Below are positions 55,680 to 64,000 of a stretch of DNA of 64,000 bases, in pieces. Position 1 is the first letter of the stretch. Each line of letters begins with the position of its first letter. The notes beneath the pieces are model-generated. The model saw nothing but the letters and a program-made list of their open reading frames with translations, did not search any database and was not told the DNA's origin. The position numbers and the translations under genes are program-made. Source of the stretch: Butyricimonas synergistica DSM 23225. Its GTDB lineage: Bacteria; Bacteroidota; Bacteroidia; Bacteroidales; Marinifilaceae. The stretch is from the NCBI RefSeq assembly GCF_000379665.1, contig NZ_KB903359.1:1703340-1767339 (forward strand), read 5' to 3'.

Positions 55680-56231
55680 TTGTTTGACAATAACTCCATA
55701 TCAAAACTTCATGCCGGTGACGAAACGGTATTCAAGAAGATATTCAAACAATTCTATCTTCCCATCAGGTCGTTCGCGTGGCGCTTCGTGAAAGATAACG
55801 ATATCGCTGAAGACATCGTACAAGACGCTTTCTTACAAGTATGGGAAAGACGCACCTCCTTCAATCTCCTTGCGGAAATAAAAAGTTTTCTATATATCAG
55901 TACTCGTAACGCTTGCCTGGACCATCTAAAACACGAGCGCGTAAAACAAAAAAACGCCGCAAACATCTTAACCTTCATGTCACCCGAAACGGAACAAGAA
56001 GCCATACTGGAAGAAGAAGTCGATTCATTAATCTACAATGCCATCAGCACCTTACCCCCGCAAGCCCAAAAAATTGTAATTATGACCATGGATGGCGATT
56101 CCAACCTAGAAATCGCCCAAAAACTAAATATCACGGTCAATACCGTAAAATCGACAAAATTAAAAGCCTATCGCATACTACGCAAACGCCTACGCAACAT
56201 ACAATGGTTACTCGCGCTCCTACTTGCTTAG
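55680..56231 (+). CDS. ECF RNA polymerase sigma factor of SusCD locus 2
   Basis: 183 aa. Region 2 at about residues 15-90 (LPIRSFAWRFVKDNDIAEDIVQDAFLQVWERR) and region 4 at about 120-175 (LPPQAQKIVIMTMDGDSNLEIAQKLNITVNTVKSTKLKAYRILRKRL). The best start is a TTG at 55680, about 34 bases after the predicted transcription start; no ATG lies earlier in frame. Divergent from the thioredoxin-fecR-susC operon, which it probably activates. Confidence 0.9.
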   Translation: MFDNNSISKLHAGDETVFKKIFKQFYLPIRSFAWRFVKDNDIAEDIVQDAFLQVWERRTSFNLLAEIKSFLYISTRNACLDHLKHERVKQKNAANILTFMSPETEQEAILEEEVDSLIYNAISTLPPQAQKIVIMTMDGDSNLEIAQKLNITVNTVKSTKLKAYRILRKRLRNIQWLLALLLA

Positions 56232-56245
56232 GCTCTTATCTTGAA

Positions 56246-56986
56246 TTAGATCCGTTTCTGTATCACTTTCCACGTGCCGGTTATCAGGAAACTTTCCTCC
56301 ATCTGGTCGATCATCTCCATGAACTTCGTGATCGGCACGGCAAAAGACAACAGATTATCCGGGAGGCACATCCTAGCCGACGGGTCGAACATTCCGATCA
56401 CGGCACGTTGAGTCCCCTCCAGCTGTTCCCGGTAGGGATAATAAATAATGGAGGTACATCCTGCCCCGAAAGGAGCGATCACGGCTTCTTGCTTGGCACT
56501 ATCGAAGCCTGCCAGAGTGAAAAGACCGGACAACACGTCCGGGGTCGTAAAAAAGAATACCGCTTCCGGTTCGTCTTGTTCAGTCAGGAGATCCCAACGT
56601 TTAAATACCAGACAATCACCCTTTCTCGGCAAATTCGGCAACGTCTTCAACAAAGCATTCACCTGTTCCGGGGTACGTTTATACCGCTCGCAACGAGGCT
56701 CATTCTCCCCGTGCGACAAGAAATACTCGAACCCTTCACGCATCCCCTCGCTATAACCCAAATAATACTTTCCCCCGCCACAACCGACCGAATCCGGCAG
56801 GAAACAAAGCGATTCACCTCTTCTCACCCGCCCGAGTTGAGCGATAAGGCAAGTATGTCCCACGGCTTTTTTCACGATAGTCGCGTTATTATTCTCTTTC
56901 GAGTAATAAAAAGCGACAGGAAGTTCTGCATCATTGAAATATTTTTTCCAAAGTGCAATAAAACGATCTCGTTTAACTATGTCCAT
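56246..56986 (-). CDS. DUF169-family protein
   Basis: 246-aa cytoplasmic protein of the DUF169 family, recognisable from LPVAFYYSKE near residue 22, GGKYYLGYSEG near residue 70 and the C-terminal FGAGCTSIIYYPYREQ...FDPSARMCLPDNLLSFAVP. The conserved cysteines (in GHTCLI, GCGGG, GCTS and RMCLP) suggest metal or cofactor binding, and some members occur near metal or methyl-group metabolism, but no function is established. It converges with the sigma gene (15-base gap) and has its own promoter overlapping a palindrome. Confidence 0.85.
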   Translation of the reverse strand: MDIVKRDRFIALWKKYFNDAELPVAFYYSKENNNATIVKKAVGHTCLIAQLGRVRRGESLCFLPDSVGCGGGKYYLGYSEGMREGFEYFLSHGENEPRCERYKRTPEQVNALLKTLPNLPRKGDCLVFKRWDLLTEQDEPEAVFFFTTPDVLSGLFTLAGFDSAKQEAVIAPFGAGCTSIIYYPYREQLEGTQRAVIGMFDPSARMCLPDNLLSFAVPITKFMEMIDQMEESFLITGTWKVIQKRI

Positions 56987-57005
56987 GACCCACTATTTTT
57001 AGTAT

Positions 57006-57041
57006 CAAACAAATATATAATATTTGTTTGTTAAAAACAAG
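57006..57041 (-). promoter_or_regulatory. Promoter of the DUF169 gene with overlapping palindrome (candidate operator)
   Basis: Minus-strand CTTG (57038-57041), 20-base spacer, TATATTTG (57010-57017). An inverted repeat with 11-base perfect arms and a 3-base centre (57006-57016 and 57020-57030) covers the -7 box, the usual place for a repressor site. Confidence 0.55.
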
Positions 57042-57141
57042 CCCTGCACGCTAAAATTGACAAAGACAGGCTCTCCGCCCTCTCGAACATACCGGACAAT
57101 CTTTGGTCCATGGTTTCCCTACCTCATGAACGAATCATAGA

Positions 57142-57229
57142 CGAATCACAAACGTAGCATGAACGCAAACCGACGTTCATGCTACGTTTGTGATTCGAGA
57201 ATGTATCGTTAGTGTCATAGAGTAACGAT
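57142..57229. repeat. Perfect 24-bp inverted repeat plus a second 7-bp stem
   Basis: Arms at 57142-57165 and 57174-57197 are perfect complements over 24 bases with an 8-base loop. A second stem, ATCGTTA/TAACGAT, follows at 57205-57229. They lie between the M13 peptidase stop and the DUF169 promoter. No T run follows on either strand, so it is not a standard terminator, though it may still end the M13 transcript. Confidence 0.7.
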
Positions 57230-57257
57230 AGGGCACACGGAAAGCAAGGCTACTTTA

Positions 57258-59294
57258 CTACCAGATAGAAGCTCTTTGCTCCACGGGCAAATACAAAGGA
57301 TCGCCTTCTTGCACCCCGAAAGCCTCGTACCAGGTTCCAATATGCGGAAGGGCTCCGTTTACACGCCAGCGTCCCAACGAGTGAGGATCGGATTTCGTTT
57401 GCAAGCGAATTTGCTCGTCCCGCACATTACCTGCCCACACGTTTGCGTATGACAGGAAGAAACGTTGTGCCGGGGTAAAGCCGTTCTCGTCATTCCCGAG
57501 CGGGTTTTCAGCCATCGCTTTTTGCAAAGCCACGTAAGCCACTTGCAAACCGCCGTGGTCTGCGATATTCTCGCCTAAGGTCAATTCCCCGTTCGCGTTC
57601 AGATCGGGTAATACCTTGATATTGTTGAAATAATCGACCAATACTTGGGCACGTTGTTTGAAATTCTCGGCATCAGCAGCCGTCCACCAGTCTTTCAAGT
57701 TACCGTCCTTGTCGTATTGGCGACCTTGATCGTCAAACCCGTGAGTCATTTCGTGCCCGATCACCACACCGATAGCCCCGTAATTGCAAGCATCGTCGGC
57801 GTTCATGTCGAAGAACGGGTATTGCAAAATCCCGGCTGGGAAGCAGATTTCGTTCGTGGTCGGGTTGTAATACGCATTCACGGTTTGAGGAGTCATCAAC
57901 CACTCGTCCTTATCCACCGGCTTGCCGGCTTTCGCGATCATCTCGTTATAGTCGAAATGATTGGAACGCACGATATTATTCCAGTAAGAATCATTCATAA
58001 TTTCCAGGCTGGAATAATCTTTCCACTTGTCGGGATACCCGATCTTCACGTGGAATGCAGCCAATTTCTCCTGTGCTTTTGCTTTTGTTTCCTCGCTCAT
58101 CCATTCCAACCCTTGGATGCGTTCGCCTAATGCTTTTTGCAGATTAGACACTAATTTCACCATACGTTCTTTGGCAGCAGCGGGGAAATATTTCTCCGTG
58201 TACATCTGACCGACAGCCTCTCCCAGCACGCCGTTCACGGAACTTACCGCACGTTTCCAGCGGGGTTGCATCTCTTTTCTTCCGGAAAGTACTTTCCCGT
58301 AGAACTCGAAATTCTGGGCTACAAAATCATCACTCAGGTAACTAGAAGCCGTATTAATCACGTTCCATTCCAGGTATGATTTCAACACGTTGAGGTCTTC
58401 CTTGTTCAATAAATCGGCAACCGTCTTGAGTTGTCCGATTTGTCCGGCATTCACTTCCTGCAAGTCTTTCAAGCCTGCCAAAGTGAAATAAGTATTCCAG
58501 TCAATGCCCGGAACTTCTTTCTGCAATTGGGCTACCGTGATTTTATTGTAGTTCGCGTGCGGGTCGCGCAGTTCAACCATAGACTTTGAACCTTCAGCCA
58601 AACGGGTTTCCACTTTCATCACGTCAGCGGCAGCCTTTTGAGCTTCTTCGGCAGTGAAACCTGCCAACTGGAACATCTTTGCCACGTGCTCCTCGAATTT
58701 AGCGCGGATTTCTTTCGTGCGGTCATCGTTCTCCACGTAATGATCCCGTTGCCCCAAGCTCAAACCGCCTTGATAAAGTTGGGCAATATTCATGGAACTG
58801 TTCATATCATCGGCTCCCACGTACATCCCGAAGAAAGGTCCGAACCCATCCCGGTGCATTTCCGCGATGAACGCCGACAATACTTTCCGGTCGGAAATAG
58901 CGGCTATTTTTTCCAACTCTGCCTTGATCGGGGCAACACCCTCGGCATTCAACTTCGCGCTATCCATGGCAATATTGTACAAATCCCCCACTTTTTGGGC
59001 TACACTGCCCGGTTGGGATTGCTTCTTTGCCAATTCCTCGATCAAACTTTTAATTTGGGAACGATTGTTCTCTGCCAGCTGGTCGAAAGAACCGAAACGG
59101 GAATACTCGTCCGTCAGCGGGTTCGCTTTCATCCAACCGCCGCAAGCGTATTGATAAAAATCAGCTCTCGGGTTTGCAGTCGTGTCAAGGTTCGCCATCT
59201 GGATCCCCCCCTTTTGGACGGTTTCCTTTTTGGTATTGCAACTTGTAGCCATCAATGCCAATGCAATAAAAGGTAAATAAATTGTTTTTCTCAT
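57258..59294 (-). CDS. M13-family (neprilysin/PepO-like) zinc metallopeptidase
   Basis: 678-aa exported endopeptidase with a lipoprotein-type signal (ALALMATSC, Cys about residue 19). The M13 N-terminal domain starts PRADFYQYACGGWMKANPL. The catalytic domain has GHEMTHGFDDQG (zinc His about 514 and 518) and ENIADHGGLQ (third ligand Glu and the conserved Asp), and the family's ending W-x-VNG is present as WRVNGALPHIG near residue 650. It hydrolyses oligopeptides in the periplasm. Transcribed alone from a promoter at 59366-59397, with a 9-bp stem at the very 5' end of the message. Confidence 0.96.
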   Translation of the reverse strand: MRKTIYLPFIALALMATSCNTKKETVQKGGIQMANLDTTANPRADFYQYACGGWMKANPLTDEYSRFGSFDQLAENNRSQIKSLIEELAKKQSQPGSVAQKVGDLYNIAMDSAKLNAEGVAPIKAELEKIAAISDRKVLSAFIAEMHRDGFGPFFGMYVGADDMNSSMNIAQLYQGGLSLGQRDHYVENDDRTKEIRAKFEEHVAKMFQLAGFTAEEAQKAAADVMKVETRLAEGSKSMVELRDPHANYNKITVAQLQKEVPGIDWNTYFTLAGLKDLQEVNAGQIGQLKTVADLLNKEDLNVLKSYLEWNVINTASSYLSDDFVAQNFEFYGKVLSGRKEMQPRWKRAVSSVNGVLGEAVGQMYTEKYFPAAAKERMVKLVSNLQKALGERIQGLEWMSEETKAKAQEKLAAFHVKIGYPDKWKDYSSLEIMNDSYWNNIVRSNHFDYNEMIAKAGKPVDKDEWLMTPQTVNAYYNPTTNEICFPAGILQYPFFDMNADDACNYGAIGVVIGHEMTHGFDDQGRQYDKDGNLKDWWTAADAENFKQRAQVLVDYFNNIKVLPDLNANGELTLGENIADHGGLQVAYVALQKAMAENPLGNDENGFTPAQRFFLSYANVWAGNVRDEQIRLQTKSDPHSLGRWRVNGALPHIGTWYEAFGVQEGDPLYLPVEQRASIW

Positions 59295-59333
59295 ATTATC
59301 AGTTTTCTAGTCTTCTCTCTCGTTCAAGCACAT

Positions 59334-59356
59334 ACCCGGGAACAGGCTTCCCGGGT
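59334..59356 (-). other. Stem-loop at the 5' end of the M13 peptidase transcript
   Basis: Perfect 9-base arms ACCCGGGAA and TTCCCGGGT with a 5-base loop. The predicted transcription start (near 59358) is at the edge of the stem, so the mRNA would begin with it. Such 5' stems can protect messages from decay; inferred. Confidence 0.5.
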
Positions 59357-59365
59357 AGTGGCTGA

Positions 59366-59397
59366 CAAAAGTATAATATTTTAGGAGAAAAAGAAAA
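59366..59397 (-). promoter_or_regulatory. Promoter of the M13 peptidase gene
   Basis: TACTTTTG (59366-59373 on the minus strand) with an imperfect -33 box TTTT (59394-59397) at 20 bases. Confidence 0.5.
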
Positions 59398-59412
59398 CCG
59401 ATCGGGCTATTT

Positions 59413-59733
59413 TTACCAGCCGTACCAAGCATCCTTCAACTCGCCAACGTTCACGTTATCCAAATGTTGATCATGCTCGCCGAACCATTTCTTCAAAACG
59501 TCTCGTTCCTCGGGAGTCACGCTTCCCCGCTCACGGGTGATGAATCCCCCACAAACGTCGGAATTCCATCCGCCGCCCATTTCCAATCCCCGCTCGTGCA
59601 ACAACACTGCCAATTCCTGCAACCATTCTTCCACGATTTTCAGATCGGTATCCGTTTTAAACTTGGCATCAAACGAGAAGCCGAGTTCTTTAAATTCTCC
59701 CTTGTGCAATTTTTTCCGCAATCTCTTTTTCAT
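59413..59733 (-). CDS. YggL-like (DUF469) protein
   Basis: 106-aa cytoplasmic protein with the conserved beginning KKRLRKKLHKGEFKELGF and the ending W(F)GEHDQHLDNVNVGELKDAWY, which match the YggL family described as a ribosome-associated protein. The central WNSDVCGGFI segment is also conserved. It starts 15 bases after the fucosidase stop and may be co-transcribed by read-through, although a functional link is not apparent. Confidence 0.85.
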   Translation of the reverse strand: MKKRLRKKLHKGEFKELGFSFDAKFKTDTDLKIVEEWLQELAVLLHERGLEMGGGWNSDVCGGFITRERGSVTPEERDVLKKWFGEHDQHLDNVNVGELKDAWYGW

Positions 59734-59748
59734 ACGCTCTAGTATTAA

Positions 59749-61839
59749 TTATTCGAGCTCTACCCGTATATCCCGCGATCCCATGTCGCTGTTTTTATTG
59801 GCAGGATGTGCCTGTTCCAGCGTGCAATCGTGGATGTTTCCGGGATAAAGCTTTATTGGATTCAAACGAAGTTTATACTCTTCTTGTTTCACGTTCGGGT
59901 TCATCAGGTAAGTCACTTCCTTCCCGAAGCGGTTATACAATTGCACGACCAACAAGTTTTTCCCTTTCCGCACGTGCAACTTCACGACCTGGTTGTCACG
60001 GGGCACGCCACCCACGAACGAGCGCAATAATACTCGTTCGCCGTTCAGTATCAATTGTGTACCATCGGCAACAGCTATTTCCACAAGAATATCCTGTTCA
60101 CGGTCGCTCGTGAACTCGTGTAATATTTCCACGGACTCTTTCGCTTCCACCGGAATTTTCACGCTCTCACCCGGCTTTAAATTAGGTTGAAGTTTCCAAC
60201 CGTCACCGATCGGATCAAAAGTTTTTCTCAGTCCAGTGGCACTACCCGCAAAAGCCCCTCCCTTGCTATTGAACATATACACGTTTCCCCAGTTCAAGGA
60301 ATTCGGATTCACGTTCAGCGATACGGGATTGCCGCCCGTTAAAGTTATATCATGAACTTGTCCGTCTATCGTGAGGCGAAGCACTTTATCCTGATCTCCT
60401 TCAGTATAAACGATAGTCGGGGTTACCGTCATTCCTTTCTTCTCGAAATGCCATGCAAAACCAACCGTGCTACGATAACTGGAATAGTAATCCATACTCG
60501 AGTGGGCATACACGGGGATAGCATTAGCCGTTGTCAGCACCTTAGTTCTCAACACCTGATCGGGTATCGCCCGAAATCCATCCTCAAACACAAGTTTTAT
60601 CACGACAATACCTCGATCCGCTTGCACTGCCTGCGGGATATTCACCGATACGGTCTGCCCGTTTTGTTTCACATTCAAGATTTGTTCATTGACTAACAAC
60701 ACGGCATTTTTCACCTTTCCGATTACGCCTTTCAACTCCACGACCCGGTTTTCCGGCATCTTTTCAACAAACAAATAAAGATTATTTCCTTTACAGGTAA
60801 TATCACCCCATTCCGGGGCACCGTCAAACGGGTTCGACGTCGTGCAATAAATCGCTTCCCCGTAACTCTTCAACCATTTTCCCATAGCCAAAAGGGCATC
60901 CCGTTCGAATTCCACGACAGACCCATCTCCCCGGGGACCAATATTCAACAAATAGTTTCCGCCCCGGCTTACAACCTTAACCAAACTACCTATTTTCTCG
61001 TTGATTTTTGCATCCAGATCACCCCGGTTCTGCCAGGAACGATAGCCCCATGTCTCGTCAAAAAAAGAAGCCGCAGTCTGCCAAGGCACTCCGATTTTGT
61101 GGTCAGGCATTTTATTATCTCCCATCACGGCAAAGTCGCCCCGGTCATTCCCCAAACGTCCGCTCACCATACATTGCGGTTGCAAACGGGTGACCAAGTT
61201 ATACAACTCCTTACTCTGCTCCGCAGTTAAAGAACCCATATCAAACCAAATCTCGGATACCGGACCGTAATTCGTCATGATCTCTTCCACCTGCTTCATG
61301 CTAAATTCATGATGCTTCGGTGAAATAGCATCCGCATTATGCGGAGTAATCCCGTTTCCCGGGAAATTCCAGTCGATCAAGGAATAATACACCGCAAACT
61401 TCACACCCTGCCGCAAACAGGCATCCGACAACTCTTTCATCACGTCCCGCTTGAAGGGGGTGGCATCCACGATATTATACTTCGTGTATTTGGAATGATA
61501 CATACAAAAACCGTCATGGTGTTTTGACGTGAACACAATGGACTTCATCCCCGCCGCCTTCGCCAAAGCTACCACTTCGTCGGCATTCCATTTCTCAGGG
61601 TTGAACCGCTTCGCCACAGCCTCGTACTCCGCTTTCGGGATTCTCCCGAACGACTGAATCTGCTCACTATACCCCGCCCGTACCGACTCTCCTTTCCACA
61701 CTCCCCCCAGCTCCGAGTACAAACCCCAGTGAATGAACATTGAAAACTTCTGATTTACCCAATCGGGATCGGGCTTCTGCTGCCCGAAAGCAAACTGCAC
61801 ACCCAACAAAATAATAATTAAACATCCGCGCAATAACAT
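59749..61839 (-). CDS. Alpha-L-fucosidase, glycoside hydrolase family 29
   Basis: 696-aa exported glycosidase: signal peptide (about 1-19), GH29 catalytic barrel (about 25-350) starting WVNQKFSMFIHWGLYS. It has the family's SKHHDGFCMYHSKYT and a probable catalytic Asp in EIWFDMGSL near residue 210. The segment RGGNYLLNIGPRGDGSV is also diagnostic. The C-terminal part (about 450-696) is beta-rich and resembles carbohydrate-binding modules. It releases L-fucose from host glycans, fitting a gut lifestyle. A GTG at 61848 would add three residues, but the ATG at 61839 begins the signal peptide. A 7-bp inverted repeat (TTTACAA/TTGTAAA, 61850-61871) lies just upstream. Confidence 0.94.
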   Translation of the reverse strand: MLLRGCLIIILLGVQFAFGQQKPDPDWVNQKFSMFIHWGLYSELGGVWKGESVRAGYSEQIQSFGRIPKAEYEAVAKRFNPEKWNADEVVALAKAAGMKSIVFTSKHHDGFCMYHSKYTKYNIVDATPFKRDVMKELSDACLRQGVKFAVYYSLIDWNFPGNGITPHNADAISPKHHEFSMKQVEEIMTNYGPVSEIWFDMGSLTAEQSKELYNLVTRLQPQCMVSGRLGNDRGDFAVMGDNKMPDHKIGVPWQTAASFFDETWGYRSWQNRGDLDAKINEKIGSLVKVVSRGGNYLLNIGPRGDGSVVEFERDALLAMGKWLKSYGEAIYCTTSNPFDGAPEWGDITCKGNNLYLFVEKMPENRVVELKGVIGKVKNAVLLVNEQILNVKQNGQTVSVNIPQAVQADRGIVVIKLVFEDGFRAIPDQVLRTKVLTTANAIPVYAHSSMDYYSSYRSTVGFAWHFEKKGMTVTPTIVYTEGDQDKVLRLTIDGQVHDITLTGGNPVSLNVNPNSLNWGNVYMFNSKGGAFAGSATGLRKTFDPIGDGWKLQPNLKPGESVKIPVEAKESVEILHEFTSDREQDILVEIAVADGTQLILNGERVLLRSFVGGVPRDNQVVKLHVRKGKNLLVVQLYNRFGKEVTYLMNPNVKQEEYKLRLNPIKLYPGNIHDCTLEQAHPANKNSDMGSRDIRVELE

Positions 61840-61946
61840 AATAAACACATTTACAATTTAACGGTTGTAAATATAGTATTTAATCACGTTCGTCCGGTTA
61901 TTTTTACAAATATTGTTTCCGCAAATGGTAACCGACAAGGGAAATT

Positions 61947-63018
61947 TCATTCTATCAAATCATATTTTTGATCTATTCCCCGTTCATCCAAAAGTATTCC
62001 TTCTTTCATCCAGCGAGGGAGGGAAGAATCCCTCAAGTAATAATCAAAAAACTGTTTTAGCCGAATCGTCCAATCCCGCCGTGCAGCATCGTTATACAAG
62101 AAATGCCTCTCTCCCTTGTAATTAAGCAGCCAAGCCGGTTTATGCAAACGCCTCATCGCCAAAAACAAGTTCAACCCCTCGGAATAAGGTACGGCATCAT
62201 CCCCATCGCAATGAAATATCAACAAAGGAGTTTGTATTTTATCCGCATAAAAAATAGGAGAATTTTTAACATAGCCCTCGATATCTTCCCAAAACATCTT
62301 TCCCATTCTTCCCTGCGTTTCTTCATACATGAACATACGAGGCATTCCACTTCCCTCTCGTATCCCAAAATAAGCAGAAGTCATAGCGGATACGGCAGCC
62401 CCCGGACTAGCACCATTTAAATAGATTCGTATGGCAATCAACATTTCAACTCGACCAAATTCACACTTCCCCAATAATAATCCTTTTGTTGCGGATTCGC
62501 CTCCGTTACCCATACAGGTTTTACAAAATTCATTTTGCTCCATCACAAATCCCTAAAACCAACATAGCTCTGTTTCGTCATAGTGTATCCTCAACGCAAA
62601 TACTTTCTCCATTAATCTTTTCAATTTTCGGGAAGGCAACAACTTATATATCCCGCATTCAAGTGTTTCCGTGTTCTTGGTATACAAAAAACAGATCACT
62701 GGTGAGATCAAGTAATTTTTCATCACCTTGCCCATCAATCAAACGCAATACCCGTTAATTCTTCCTTCCCCATTCCCCGGTTAAAGAAGAGAAGGGGCTA
62801 TCTCCTGCCAAATCCACGACCCACATATCGTAACGATCGTACAACACGACTTTATCTCCCCGGTTAAGCCAACCGGCAATACCATACGGGGAAGCAGGCT
62901 TCGGACGGTCATATTCCTCATCATACACTGGATGACCGACTTCCGAAAAAATATCAGCCAATTTACCCGTATGGAAAAGTCGGTGCGGATTGCCCACCGA
63001 CTTTTCCATCTTACTCAT
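61947..63018 (-). pseudogene. Decayed S9-family (prolyl oligopeptidase-like) peptidase
   Basis: Pieces of one S9 peptidase in order on the minus strand. First, a beta-propeller piece (HPVYDEEYDRPKPASPYGIAGW...DRYDMWVVDLAG, 63018-62758), stopped by TAA at 62755-62757 with coding continuing in frame (RVLRLIDGQGDEKLLDLTS). A frameshift near 62660 comes next. Then ANPQQKDYYWGS in another frame, and finally the C-terminal hydrolase end (MTSAYFGIREGSGMPR...FHCDGDDAVPYSEG). The region with the catalytic serine is deleted between the last two pieces; the Asp of DGDDAVP remains. The N-terminal part is also missing. Only about 1.1 kb remains of a gene expected to be well over 2 kb. Confidence 0.75.
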
Positions 63019-63214
63019 ATAACAATATTTTCTAGGCAAAAAGACACAATGGTTTATAATATTCCATAAATATCTCTTTGTACACACTTTTTATCAAAAC
63101 TAATCCTTTACCTGAATCCTCTATCATGATAAACGCATTCACTTCTTCCAGACAAATATACAGGACTTTTTCAAAAAAGCACTCCCCGACTCGGAAAAAT
63201 ATAGAAATCATCCC

Positions 63215-63260
63215 GTGAAAAAAAACAGAGGAGGCATCCCGATTCTCACGGAATGCCCCT
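63215..63260 (-). terminator. Terminator downstream of the 160-aa membrane-anchored protein
   Basis: On the minus strand GGCATTCCG / CGGGATGCC arms (63233-63257, one mismatch) are followed by a T run at 63218-63225. The rest of 63019-63489 shows no gene or other structure I can support. Confidence 0.6.
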
Positions 63261-63489
63261 TAAAGAAAGAAAACTCACTCGTTTCGATACTATAATTCAA
63301 AACTTTATTTTCATAAATCTACCTTTATCCATTCAATTCTCAATTTCCAACAACAAATTAGCAAATGCAATCCAGCAATAAAAACTGAAACAACATATTA
63401 TTGTCAATAGACTCTTGAATTTTCATTTTCTTACCCTCATTCAAAAAAAATCACACTAGACGTCATTATTTCTTCTTTTAGACAATTTT

Positions 63490-63972
63490 TCAAATCACTA
63501 TTTCCCGAGAAGTAGTATCCTCTAATTGAACTCCATTCTCGTCAAGTACTGCAATTTTATAGGGAAAAGTAGTTGGTTTTCTTCCTCTCGTGGGCACCTT
63601 CGTTATCTGATATGTAATGATTTTTTCAGGTTTAACCACGAGAGTGTATTTCCCATTTTTAACCTCTTTCTCGGTTGGCGTGTACAAGTTTTCGAATATA
63701 ATGTTCGAAATCTCTTGAGTATTCCATTCCACGAGAATTGTAACAGAATCTCCTTTTTGAATAGGCTTGTTTTTATTCGAGAAATCCATAGTCATGTTTG
63801 TTTTTCTCGATTCTTCGACAATGGTAACGGAACTTCCTTTTTGAATGGAGTAGTTTTTATCCGAGGATTCGACATTCGTGATTCCCGATTTTTCGAAATA
63901 AACGTATACACCCAAGACTATGCAGCAAAACAAAACCATAAATATAACTCTCTTCCATTGAATTAAATTCAT
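63490..63972 (-). CDS. Membrane-anchored protein with an internal repeat, unknown function
   Basis: 160 aa. An N-terminal uncleaved-looking membrane helix (about residues 9-27, VIFMVLFCCIVLGVYVYF) is followed by a soluble beta-rich part. Two copies of KNxxIQKGxSVTI occur at about residues 39-51 and 68-79, spaced 84 bases apart in the DNA, so an internal duplication has happened. The C-terminal part (YTLVVKPEKIITYQITKV) looks like an immunoglobulin-like strand arrangement. I do not recognise a family. It has its own downstream terminator; the upstream context is cut by the window edge. Confidence 0.65.
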   Translation of the reverse strand: MNLIQWKRVIFMVLFCCIVLGVYVYFEKSGITNVESSDKNYSIQKGSSVTIVEESRKTNMTMDFSNKNKPIQKGDSVTILVEWNTQEISNIIFENLYTPTEKEVKNGKYTLVVKPEKIITYQITKVPTRGRKPTTFPYKIAVLDENGVQLEDTTSREIVI

Positions 63973-64000
63973 AAACTTACCTCATGATTAAACAAATCTC

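Overview
The window looks like a gut Bacteroidota chromosome. It has two SusC/SusD outer-membrane uptake loci run by ECF sigma factors and FecR anti-sigma factors, DUF-type lipoproteins, promoters of the Bacteroidota form TTTG-N19/20-TAnnTTTG, and a relaxase/integrase element of the Bacteroides mobilizable-transposon kind. TlpA-like proteins and zinc metalloproteases inside the SusCD operons would suit an Odoribacteraceae-like genus (Odoribacter/Butyricimonas); that placement is inference.

Region 1 (1-11.1 kb): the right part of an integrated mobilizable element, continuing off the left edge. On the minus strand it carries a coiled-coil partial gene, relaxase, MobC-like protein, DUF3408 protein, toprim primase, RepA-like ATPase, DUF3853 helix-turn-helix protein, cargo (a 376-aa unknown, a broken ATP-binding regulator, a 112-aa unknown, an AAA/DUF4143 ATPase) and a tyrosine integrase. 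Past the integrase lies only the 3' part of a CAT-anticodon tRNA, read as the right attachment site. A nonsense-broken remnant of a second integrase follows, so the same tRNA seems to have been hit at least twice. A decayed reading frame with three in-frame stops comes next.

Region 2 (11.2-21.9 kb): core genes. EamA transporter, tRNA-Pro and tRNA-Ser, a sigma factor with a small membrane protein and a periplasmic protein, a family 2 glycosyltransferase, an LpxL-like acyltransferase, a DUF349 protein, CTP synthase and YidC.

Region 3 (22.1-35.0 kb): SusCD locus 1. A divergent ECF sigma gene faces an operon of fecR, susC (with STN domain), susD, two surface lipoproteins and two TlpA-like proteins, one of which has lost its CxxC.

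Region 4 (35.0-41.2 kb): riboflavin operon ribD-ribE-ribBA-ribH under an FMN riboswitch with a transcription attenuator. Then an operon of a small membrane protein, an ABC ATPase and a MutS-like ATPase interrupted by an in-frame TAG.

Region 5 (41.3-56.2 kb): SusCD locus 2. A divergent sigma gene, thioredoxin-like protein, fecR, susC, susD, DUF4843 and PKD-like lipoproteins, and two paralogous zinc metalloproteases, one without its zinc motif. A ~43-bp repeat lies before both the thioredoxin gene and fecR. Together the two loci look like regulated import systems for an unknown, possibly peptide, substrate.

Region 6 (56.2-64 kb): DUF169 protein, M13 metallopeptidase, GH29 alpha-L-fucosidase with a YggL-like protein, a decayed S9 peptidase and a small membrane-anchored protein.
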